64,000 nucleotides of DNA from Sphaerisporangium melleum (GTDB taxonomy: Bacteria > Actinomycetota > Actinomycetes > Streptosporangiales > Streptosporangiaceae). A model generated the notes under the pieces. It was given only the letters and a program-made list of their open reading frames with translations, was not told the origin of the DNA and made no database searches. Of the stretch, positions 36,544 through 43,753 are shown piece by piece. Location of the stretch: the NCBI RefSeq assembly GCF_014646695.1, contig NZ_BMNT01000009.1, positions 43,826 through 107,825 on the forward strand, given 5' to 3'. Made by a program: the position numbers and the translations under genes. Numbering within the stretch: position 1 is the stretch's first letter; each line of letters begins with the position of its first letter.

Positions 36544-36587
36544 ATGAGAGGCGCCGTGTCCCTGCGCGGGGACACGGCGCCTCTCAT
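36544..36587. terminator. Strong terminator between convergent genes
   Basis: Arms at 36544-36562 and 36569-36587 pair perfectly over 19 bp with a 6-base TGCGCG loop. It is the longest perfect hairpin in the window, starting four bases after the NlpC-like stop codon and facing the serine hydrolase gene from the other side. Confidence 0.85.
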
Positions 36588-36709
36588 CACGCTTAAAGCC
36601 CACTCGCTCGTACGGGGCTTATCAGGCCGGCACACATCTCCATGTTCACTCCCTTCGGCTCCCTGGTCAGCCGAAGCAGCCCACGGGCTGCCGTCGATCC
36701 GCCGCAAAG

Positions 36710-37810
36710 TCACAGGCAGGCGTAGGCCGCCTCGACGATCGGCGGCCAGCGGGGGTCGGGGCCGGCCGGGCTGATGATCGTGCGACTCGGGGTGTACGCC
36801 AGGCTGAGCCCGGACCCGGGGTCGGCGAAGGCGAGCGCGCCCCCGGCACCGGGGTGGCCGAACGCTCCGGCGGCCGGCGCGTACGGCCGCACCTCGTTCG
36901 GCAGCATGAACCCGAGGCCGAACCGCGTGCGCCCATGGAGCACCTCGTCCGGGCCGTCGCTGCGCACGGCCGTCGCCTCGGCGAGCGCCGCCGCTCCGAT
37001 GAGCTCACCGCTGACAAGCCGCGCGTACAGGGTGTCCAGCGCCCGGGCGTGGGCGTGCCCGTTGGACGCGGGCACCTGCGCGGCCCGCCACCGGGCGGTG
37101 TTCACCAACCCTGGCGTCAGTTGGTCGGCCGGGTTGAAGAACGCCTTCGCGGTGATCGACTCGGGGTCCGCCATGGCGGCCAGCAGCGGCGAGCCATCGG
37201 GCAGTGGACCGGCCTGCGGCGCGGGGACGTACGCCGCCTTCACCGCGCGCCGAGCGGGCAACCCGATCGACAGGTCAGGGACGCGTAGTTCGTTCTCGAC
37301 CAGGTCGCGGACGGTCCGGCCGGTCACCCGGCGCAGCACCTCTCCGGCCAGCCAGCCGAAGGTGACGGCGTGGTACCCGTGGCTGCTGCCCGGCACCCAC
37401 CAGGGCTTCTCCCGGGCGAGTGCTCCCGTCATGACCTCCCAGTCGTACAGACTGCCCGGCGGCAGCGGTTCGCGTACCGCCGGCAGCCCAGCGCGGTGCG
37501 ACAGCACGTCGGCCACGGTCGCGTCCGCCGCGAACTCCGGCCAGTACCGCCGGACCGGGGCGTGCAGGTCGAACAGACCGCGGCGCGCGACGAGATGCGC
37601 CAGCGCGGCGACGACGCCCTTGGTCGCCGAGAAGACGTTCACCACCGTGTCCGGCTCCCAGGGCCGCATGCCGGCCTCGTCGGCCGTGCCGCCCCAGACA
37701 TCGACCACCCGGCGGCCGTGCACACTGACGGCCAGCGCACCCCCCGGCCCCGTGCCCACGGTTTCCCTGAACGCCCGCACCACGTCCTCGAAAGCCGGAT
37801 CCCAGAACAC
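36710..37810 (-). CDS. Beta-lactamase-fold serine hydrolase (EstB-like esterase)
   Basis: A 366-residue protein of the class C beta-lactamase / penicillin-binding-like fold. The nucleophile motif is FSATKGVV (SxxK), a Tyr motif is HGYHAVTFG (near YxN), and HPGAGGALAFADP is the KTG-equivalent region where esterases have His instead of Lys. The HxG form suggests an esterase acting on small esters or peptides, not a lactamase. The GTG at 37810 is the likely start. It is divergent from a MarR gene over a shared operator and may be its target. Confidence 0.88.
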   Translation of the reverse strand: MFWDPAFEDVVRAFRETVGTGPGGALAVSVHGRRVVDVWGGTADEAGMRPWEPDTVVNVFSATKGVVAALAHLVARRGLFDLHAPVRRYWPEFAADATVADVLSHRAGLPAVREPLPPGSLYDWEVMTGALAREKPWWVPGSSHGYHAVTFGWLAGEVLRRVTGRTVRDLVENELRVPDLSIGLPARRAVKAAYVPAPQAGPLPDGSPLLAAMADPESITAKAFFNPADQLTPGLVNTARWRAAQVPASNGHAHARALDTLYARLVSGELIGAAALAEATAVRSDGPDEVLHGRTRFGLGFMLPNEVRPYAPAAGAFGHPGAGGALAFADPGSGLSLAYTPSRTIISPAGPDPRWPPIVEAAYACL

Positions 37811-37853
37811 GATGGCCCCTCTTCCCGCCCGCCGCCGGTTCGACGACCGGAGT

Positions 37854-37887
37854 TACTCAACCAGAGTTGTTCAACCCTAGTTGAGTA
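37854..37887. promoter_or_regulatory. Double MarR-type operator in the divergent region
   Basis: Two 12-bp sites CAAC-N4-GTTG lie 14 bp apart (37858-37869 and 37872-37883), each flanked on the left by T. Outer arms TACTCAAC and GTTGAGTA are symmetric about 37870/37871, so the pair as a whole is also a dyad. Location between the MarR gene and the esterase gene (43 and 16 bases from the starts) suggests repression of both. Confidence 0.8.
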
Positions 37888-37903
37888 TTGGACACTGGTA
37901 CGT

Positions 37904-38380
37904 GTGCCGTCAACGCCTGAGGTCGCCGGAGACCTGACCCTGCTGTTCAGCGCACTCGCCGCCGCGAGCCAGGCCGAGGTGCGCGAGCGGATGGCCACCG
38001 CTGGTCACCCCGAAGTGCGCGAGGTTCACGGGTACGTGTTCCAGCACCTGCTCACCGGCCCGGTACGGATCACCGACCTGGCCGAACTGCTCGGCATGAC
38101 CGCCCAGGGCGCGTCCAAGATCGTGGTGGAGATGGAGCGCATCGGCTACGTCACCCGCCGCGCCGACCCCGAGGACCGTCGCACCCGCTACGTCGAGCTG
38201 ACCCCGCACGGCCGCGAGGCCATCGAGGCAGGCCGCGCGGCCCGCGCCGCCACCACCACCCGCCTCCTCGCCGCCCTCCCTCCGGCCGAGGCCGAACGCC
38301 TGCTCGCCGCCCTCAACCACCTCTCCGACGAGACCGGCGCCCTGAAACTCCTCCTCACCCGCCGCCTCCGCCCCCACTGA
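37904..38380 (+). CDS. MarR-family transcriptional regulator
   Basis: A 158-residue winged-helix regulator. The DNA-binding region shows ITDLAELLGMTAQGASKIVV and the wing RRADPEDRRTRYVELTPHG, typical of MarR. It should bind as a dimer and release when a small phenolic or ester-type ligand binds, inferred from family behaviour. The GTG at 37904 is chosen; the leader is only 16 bases after the operator, so a nearly leaderless transcript is possible. It is divergent from the esterase gene. Confidence 0.92.
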   Translation: MPSTPEVAGDLTLLFSALAAASQAEVRERMATAGHPEVREVHGYVFQHLLTGPVRITDLAELLGMTAQGASKIVVEMERIGYVTRRADPEDRRTRYVELTPHGREAIEAGRAARAATTTRLLAALPPAEAERLLAALNHLSDETGALKLLLTRRLRPH

Positions 38381-38410
38381 CCAGGCGATTTCCCCGACGT
38401 CACTCCCCGG

Positions 38411-38764
38411 CTAGCTCCCGACCTTTTCGGCCCCGATCCGCCCCATGCGTTCGGTGCCCCATCTTCCGAGGGGAGCCAGTGCGGCGTTGAGCGAGACGCC
38501 GTGCTCCGTCAGGGAGTACTCCACCTTCGGCGGCACCTGGCGGTACACCTCGCGATGCACGAGCCCGTCTTCTTCCATCTCCCGCAGGTGTTGGATCAGC
38601 ATCTTCTCGCTGACACCCGGCAGACCGCGTCGCAGCTCGGCGAACCGGCGGGTTCCATGGTGGTGCAGTTCCCACAGGATCAGCGACTTCCATTTGCCGG
38701 CGACGACGTCCATCGCCGCGTCGATGCCGCAGAAGTAGGGACCTCGCCGTGCCGACGTCGCCAT
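38411..38764 (-). CDS. HxlR-family transcriptional regulator
   Basis: A 117-residue winged-helix regulator. The family start is seen in YFCGIDAAMDVVAGKWKSL with the conserved Cys, followed by the helix RFAELRRGLPGVSEKMLIQH and the wing VPPKVEYSLTEHG. The ATG at 38764 has GGAGGGG upstream; the long upstream frame is a shadow. It is divergent from the imine-reductase-like gene, with a palindrome in between; many HxlR regulators control the adjacent oxidoreductase in response to aldehydes or oxidants. Confidence 0.92.
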   Translation of the reverse strand: MATSARRGPYFCGIDAAMDVVAGKWKSLILWELHHHGTRRFAELRRGLPGVSEKMLIQHLREMEEDGLVHREVYRQVPPKVEYSLTEHGVSLNAALAPLGRWGTERMGRIGAEKVGS

Positions 38765-38780
38765 CCGCCCCTCCAAGACG

Positions 38781-38800
38781 TACTTACCTATAGGTGAGTA
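38781..38800. promoter_or_regulatory. HxlR-type operator palindrome
   Basis: TACTTACCTA and TAGGTGAGTA form a 20-bp inverted repeat with a single mismatched pair, 17 bases upstream of the HxlR start. Further on, two imperfect direct repeats (GTACCTGACCAAAT and GTACTGGTCAAAT) lie between this site and the plus-strand gene. Confidence 0.75.
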
Positions 38801-38886
38801 CCTGACCAAATAGTCGGTACTGGTCAAATTTACCGGCAGCGGAAAGGATCCAGCCGAACGGAGAACTTTGCGGGGAGCCACCAGAA

Positions 38887-39801
38887 ATGACAAGCGACAA
38901 CAACGTGCAGGTGAGCGTTCTCGGGCTGGGGGCGATGGGTGCTGCTCTGGCACACGCCCTGGTGACGGCCGGATACGCCACGACGGTCTGGAACCGCTCA
39001 CCAGGCAAGGCGGACGGCCTCGTCGCACAGGGCGCGGAGGCCGCAGCCACGACCGTTGACGCGGTCCGGGCCGGCCGACTGGTGATCGTATGCCTGCTGG
39101 ACCACGCATCGGTCCATGAGGTGCTCGACCCGATCGCCCATGAACTGTCCGGCCGAACCCTGATCAACGTGACCACGTCGTCACCGGCTCAGTCACGGGA
39201 GCTGGCCGCCTGGGCCGCCCAAGCCGGGGTCGCGTACCTGGACGGCGGCATCATGGCCGTACCTCAGATGATCGGCCGACCTGGGGCATCCGTCCTCTAC
39301 AGCGGATCGGCCGATGTCTTCCACCAGTACCGGCCGCTGCTCGACCTGTGGGGAACCAGCACCTATTTCGGCGAGGACGCCGGGCTGGCGTCCCTGTACG
39401 ATCTCGCCCTCCTCGCAGGCATGTACGTCATGTTCGCCGGGTTCATGCACGGCACCGCCATGGTCGCGCCGGCCGGCATGACGGCGCGCCAGTTCGCCGA
39501 CATGGCCACACCGTGGCTGACCGCCATGACCGGCGCCTTCCAAGGGTTCGCCGCGGTCATCGACGGCGGAGACTACACCGTCAAAGGGCAGCAGAGCCTG
39601 GAGTTCTCCACCCTCGACACCCTTCTGGCCGCCAGTTCCGACCAGGGCATCAGCACCGAGGCGGTCGCCATGGTCCAGCGGCTCATCCAACGCCAGATCG
39701 ACGCCGGCCACGGCAAGGAAGGCTTCGCCCGCATCATCGAAAGCATCAAGCACCCGCAGAACCCGCAGGACCTCGTCGAACACGATCCGATCACCGCATG
39801 A
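38887..39801 (+). CDS. Imine-reductase-like NADP-dependent oxidoreductase
   Basis: A 304-residue two-domain protein. The N-terminal Rossmann fold has VSVLGLGAMGAALAHAL and the NADP loop VWNRSPGKADGL. The imine reductase / beta-hydroxyacid dehydrogenase-like signature follows: INVTTSSPAQSRELAAW, YLDGGIMAVPQMIGRPGAS, VLYSGSADVF, and the helical catalytic segment LYDLALLAGMYVMFAG, with the proton-donor Asp. A long C-terminal helical domain completes it. Imine reductases reduce C=N bonds; the natural substrate is unknown. ATG with GGGGAG nine bases upstream. It is the likely target of the HxlR regulator. Confidence 0.85.
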   Translation: MTSDNNVQVSVLGLGAMGAALAHALVTAGYATTVWNRSPGKADGLVAQGAEAAATTVDAVRAGRLVIVCLLDHASVHEVLDPIAHELSGRTLINVTTSSPAQSRELAAWAAQAGVAYLDGGIMAVPQMIGRPGASVLYSGSADVFHQYRPLLDLWGTSTYFGEDAGLASLYDLALLAGMYVMFAGFMHGTAMVAPAGMTARQFADMATPWLTAMTGAFQGFAAVIDGGDYTVKGQQSLEFSTLDTLLAASSDQGISTEAVAMVQRLIQRQIDAGHGKEGFARIIESIKHPQNPQDLVEHDPITA

Positions 39802-39811
39802 CCGGCCATGC

Positions 39812-39907
39812 GAACGCCTGCTGCTCTTCCTCGGCGTCCACGGCCCGCTTCTCCCGTACGGCGAGGATCCACGTGAGGCTTTCCTGCACCACGTGGAGTC
39901 ATACTGA
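39812..39907 (+). pseudogene. Remnant of a HAD-superfamily hydrolase N-terminus
   Basis: Read from 39812, this gives ERLLLFLGVHGPLLPYG and ends with a stop after about 31 codons. It closely resembles the opening LLFLDVDGPLxPFG of HAD hydrolases, but both catalytic Asp residues of DxDG are changed (Gly and His: GAC to GGC and GAC to CAC). There is no start codon in frame and no continuation. I infer a decayed fragment, not a functional gene. Confidence 0.4.
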
Positions 39908-40060
39908 GGACTCCCCGATGACGACTTCGTAGCCCTCGATCTCGGGGTTTCGAGCTCGGTGAATCACCCGTAATCGCCGCCATGGCCTCGGCGTCCGGAC
40001 GTGCGGCCACCCTGGAAAACCGCTTGAGGTGCCCGGTGTGCGCTGGCACGGTGGGTCCTC

Positions 40061-41343
40061 GTGCCGACGGACGCGCCTGAAGATCAAGACCCTGTACCGT
40101 CTGGAAGCGACGCGTTACCCCGTACCGGCCTCGCGTCCGGACATCCGCTCCGCTCCGCTGCCTTCCGGTGGTTCCTGGTCGGCCAGTCGATCTCCATGGC
40201 CGGTGGTTTCATGTCGCCTGTCGCCCTGGCCTTCGGCGTCCTTGAGGTCACCGACAGCGCGGCCTGGCTGTCCGCGGTCACCACTGCGGCCCTGGTACCG
40301 ATGCTCGCGATGCTCCTCGTCGGCGGCGGTATCGCCGACCGCTACCGGCGCGACACCGTACTGTTCCTCACCAGCCTGGGCGCCGGCCTCACTCAGATGG
40401 GTGTCGCGTTCGTCCTCCTGGCCCACCAGCACCCGGCGTTCCTGCTGCCGCTGTCCGCCCTCAACGGCGTGTTTCAGGGACTCACCAAACCGGCGCTGCG
40501 CGGCATCGTCGCGAATCTGGCGGCGGGACGCGGCATTCAGCGGGCCAGCTCCCTGCTGGCCTCCGTCCGGAACGCCACACGCATCATCGGACCTACGACA
40601 GCCGGGCTGCTGACCGTTTCCGTGGGCGGTGGCTGGGCGATCGGCGCGGACGCGGTGTCCTTTCTCCTGGCCGCCGCGTGCTTCGCCCGGATGTCGTTGC
40701 CGGCGCTGCCGCCGCGCGCTGAGGGTGGCCCGACGATGCTCGGCGCGCTGCGAGAGGGCTGGGGATATTTCAGCTCCCAACCGTGGATCTGGGCGGTGAC
40801 GCTGGCCTTCGCCGTGTTCAACGCGTTCAATCGAGCCGTCTGGCAGATCCTCGGTCCGGTGATCGCCAAGGACACGATCGGCGCTGAGGGCTGGGGGTGG
40901 TGCTGAGCGTCCAGGGTGTCGGAGCGCTCCTGGCCAGTGTGGTGCTGGTGAGGTTGACGGTGCGGCGGCCGATGGGACCGGCACTGGCGTCGATGTCGCT
41001 GGCCGCGGTCCCGCTGATCCTGCTCGGCGCCGGCGCGAACACCCTCTGGCTGGCCGCGGCGGCGTTCGTGGCAGGCGTGGCCGTCGAGTTCTTCACCGTC
41101 GCGTGGGAGACCGTCAACAACACCCACATCCCGGAGCGCCTGCTCTCCCGAGTCGGCGCCCACGACGAGTTCTGGTCCTCCGTGTCCATCCCCATCGGCC
41201 AGTTGTCCGCTGCTTTCCTCTCCGTGGCGTTGGGAACGGCGGCCGTCGCGGTCACCGGCGGCGGAGTGGCCGCGGTGGCGATGCTGGCGCCATTACTGCT
41301 GCCGGCACTCCGGCGAATCGAGATCAACAGGGACGAAGGTTGA
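40061..41343 (+). pseudogene. MFS transporter broken by a frameshift
   Basis: A 12-helix major-facilitator protein split in two frames. The first part (from GTG at 40061, to a TGA at 40906) has about 7-8 helices with VGGGIADRYRRDTVLFL, the loop 2-3 motif. The second part (frame from about 40897 to 41343) has the remaining helices with a loop 8-9 segment RLTVRRPMGPALA. Adding one G to the G5 run at 40893-40897 would restore one frame of about 427 residues. The gene resembles DUF894/EntS-type exporters. It is either a pseudogene, a sequencing error or a phase-variable gene; the substrate is unknown. The start lacks a strong ribosome-binding site. Confidence 0.8.
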
Positions 41344-41452
41344 ACCAGGCGGGTACGTATCCCTACACAGGGGGATGCCGGATGACGAACGGGATCCGGC
41401 CGGCCAGATCCCAACGCTTGTTCTCTCCGGCTCACCGCGCCGAAATCCGACG

Positions 41453-42088
41453 CTACGTCCAACTCTGAACGACCGCGTCGATATCCGCGATCATCCGCTT
41501 CCAACTGGAAAGCTGACAGACGGGCCCCATGTGATCAAGGCGTTCCAGAAGCTGCCGCCGATGATGGGTGAAGCGCTTCGCCGTTCTGTCATGCCGACGC
41601 CCAGACGAATCGGCCGCTACGAGCAGGCACTCCTGAAGCATCTTCTTCGGATCTGCGACACGCTCGACCTCGTGACTCTTGGGAAGTCTGAGGTCCTGCC
41701 GCCCACGCGGATTTCCGGCGACCTCCCGAATGGCCTACTCATCCAGAAGCAGCCACGCCTCGGTCATACGTACCGGGATGGCGGGGACCAGAGACGAGAA
41801 GACGCCGAGCGACCTGGTCGCTTTCTCAACCTCGGTTCGGCGGGTGTCGTAACCAGCGTTGTCGGAATCCCGATGCACCACCAGAAGATCGACCGGAGCA
41901 TGCAACAATCTCATCCCCGCCTCCAGTCGTGACCTCACGTCCTTGGCCACGCCTCCCAAAGGCGCGAAGTCCGGCTTGCTCAAGCGCACCACAACACCTC
42001 TGTCGATGAACAGAGATTCGACGAGGTCCGCGAGTGGAAGGTCAGAGGTCCCTTCCGAGACGAAAAGACCGGTAAAAGCTCGCAACAC
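41453..42088 (-). pseudogene. TOPRIM/DUF4276-like nuclease partner of the ATPase, with in-frame amber codon
   Basis: The full frame codes for 211 residues plus one internal TAG at 41735-41737 (codon 118). Before it: GLFVSEGTSDLPLADLV with Glu12 and LLVVHRDSDNAGYDTRRTEV with Asp74 and Asp76, i.e. a TOPRIM-like E...DxD site. After it the frame continues with AIREVAGNPRGRQDLRLPKS and RHRRQ-type helices, so the break is one codon. The GTG start abuts the ATPase stop codon, hence translational coupling. Either a nonsense mutation or suppression; the shorter 117-residue product keeps the metal site. I recognise the family only by pattern; the DUF4276/TOPRIM name is tentative. Confidence 0.7.
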
Positions 42089-43516
42089 TCACCCGACCAT
42101 GTCCAGGGGAAGACGCAACTGGGCGCCAGGAGGCGCGACGAGATACGCGACTATATCGGCTTCCGAGAACGTCGGTTTCCCGGAAACCTTGCGCCATGAT
42201 CCGGCATAGGGAACGAGAGAAAGCGCAGATCGGATCGATCCGTCAGGGGCCCGCCAAGGTCTCGCCTCGGCCAGCAGCAGGTCGTCAGGATCGCACAGTT
42301 GCACGACGCCGGGAGCATGGGTATTGATGATGACCTGCCGGAACGGATTAAGCGCGTCCGGCTTCTCCGTCGCATCGACCGCCAGGTCCCGGACCAACTC
42401 GACCATCGCCGGGAGGTTGACTGGATTTATTCCGTTCTCCGGCTCTTCCATGCAGATGAGTCCGGTCACCGTAGGGTCTTCCAGCAGCACACAAAGCGCC
42501 AAGAACCGCAGCGTTCCTTCCGAAAGCGCCCGGGCGGGCAACCGTAGCCCGCCACGTTCCTGCAGGAAGAGAGTGAACACTTCCCGCACCGGATCAGGCT
42601 CCACCCGAAGGCTCTTCACCCCTACCCCGGAAAGATCCGAAAGACGGTCAGACACATGCGCGTAAACCGAATCCTCATCCGGACTCCCGGCATCCCTTCC
42701 GCTTTCCGTTGCTATGCGATACAACGTTGCCGCCAGATGGCGACCATCAGTCTCAAGGGAACGTGCGGACGCGAAGCCGTCCGGGGCGCGCAGAGCCGAA
42801 GGCTCAAGCGCCAGTCGACGCCAGCTCTGCATCTCTCTGCGTGCGGCCAGAATGGTCGGATAGTCGTTGGTGGTGACCGTGCTGAGTACCGTCCTGCCGG
42901 CCCGAGTCGCGGCACGTGGAAGCGGTCTGCCGAAGCTTCCACCATCACCGTGTACATTGATGACCGTCCCGCTGCCCCTCTCCTCGGTGGACAGGAAGGC
43001 ACCACCACGACGCTCGTTCATGACCACGGCGTTCCTGAAATTCTTCACACTGTGCGGGAAACGAAGGTGCTTCGCCGCGGCGCCTCGATTGATGTGCCGC
43101 AGTTCCTCCCGCACCAGGACCAAGCGGCCGACACTGCTCTCACCGTCAGGAGAGGCGTATTCCAGGTCGACCTCATAGCGCAGAAAGGTCGCGGTAGGAC
43201 GAGCGACGGCTCCTAGATCATCTTCGACCTCCGTCGGCACGATCATCTCGACGGCCAGCGATATGTACCGCCGGTGATCGCGATAGCCGTCCCAGAAGAG
43301 GTCTCGCGGGTCCCCTCCGCGTACACCGGAGACTCCGCGGACGCGCTGCGATGCTTCCACCAGGGTGTCGGTCGCCAGGTACGACAAGAACTCGATGACG
43401 TCGAAGACGTTCGACTTGCCAACGCCGTTGGCACCCGCGATGCAGGTGAACGGACCGAAGTCCGCCACGACGTTCAACAGGTTCTTGAACCCTCGCACCT
43501 CTAGCCGGGTCAACAT
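42089..43516 (-). CDS. AAA/ABC-type ATPase, OLD/PARIS-like
   Basis: A 475-residue ATPase of the AAA_21/SMC-like class. Walker A is CIAGANGVGKSNVFD (residues 26-40), the signature segment ALSEGTLRFLALCVLLED, Walker B CMEEPENGINPVNLP, and the H-loop VIINTHAPGVV. Between Walker A and the signature lies a long beta/alpha insert (about 60-300). Such ATPases pair with TOPRIM or nuclease partners in OLD, PARIS and Gabija defence systems; the adjacent TOPRIM-like gene fits that. ATG at 43516; upstream ribosome-binding site is weak (GGTGAT), suggesting coupling to the 68-residue gene 30 bases before. Confidence 0.88.
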   Translation of the reverse strand: MLTRLEVRGFKNLLNVVADFGPFTCIAGANGVGKSNVFDVIEFLSYLATDTLVEASQRVRGVSGVRGGDPRDLFWDGYRDHRRYISLAVEMIVPTEVEDDLGAVARPTATFLRYEVDLEYASPDGESSVGRLVLVREELRHINRGAAAKHLRFPHSVKNFRNAVVMNERRGGAFLSTEERGSGTVINVHGDGGSFGRPLPRAATRAGRTVLSTVTTNDYPTILAARREMQSWRRLALEPSALRAPDGFASARSLETDGRHLAATLYRIATESGRDAGSPDEDSVYAHVSDRLSDLSGVGVKSLRVEPDPVREVFTLFLQERGGLRLPARALSEGTLRFLALCVLLEDPTVTGLICMEEPENGINPVNLPAMVELVRDLAVDATEKPDALNPFRQVIINTHAPGVVQLCDPDDLLLAEARPWRAPDGSIRSALSLVPYAGSWRKVSGKPTFSEADIVAYLVAPPGAQLRLPLDMVG

Positions 43517-43546
43517 CAGATATCACCACAGATCAGTGCTGCGCGG

Positions 43547-43753
43547 TCATGAGCGGTCCGCCGGATCCTCCTCTGCTCTCCTCCCTTCGCACGTCTCCGC
43601 CTTGACGGTGAGCGCCTCGACCGCCACCCGAAGATGCTCGACGACTGCACGCGCGACGACCTGAGAGGCAGCGGACTGCCAGCGTCCTAAGACTACGGTC
43701 TTGGCACCAGGTGGGAATTTTCCAACACCATGAAGTCGCAGCAACAGCGTCAC
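43547..43753 (-). CDS. Small 68-residue protein between the TPR regulator and the ATPase
   Basis: The GTG at 43753 overlaps the stop codon of the TPR gene (GTGA) and has AGGAGG seven bases before it. The product starts MTLLLRLHGVGKFPPGAKTV, has a helix (QVVARAVVEHLRVAVEALTV) and an acidic end (RRAEEDPADRS). Family not recognised. The overlap on one side and 30-base gap to the ATPase on the other make it a likely operon member. Confidence 0.7.
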   Translation of the reverse strand: MTLLLRLHGVGKFPPGAKTVVLGRWQSAASQVVARAVVEHLRVAVEALTVKAETCEGRRAEEDPADRS

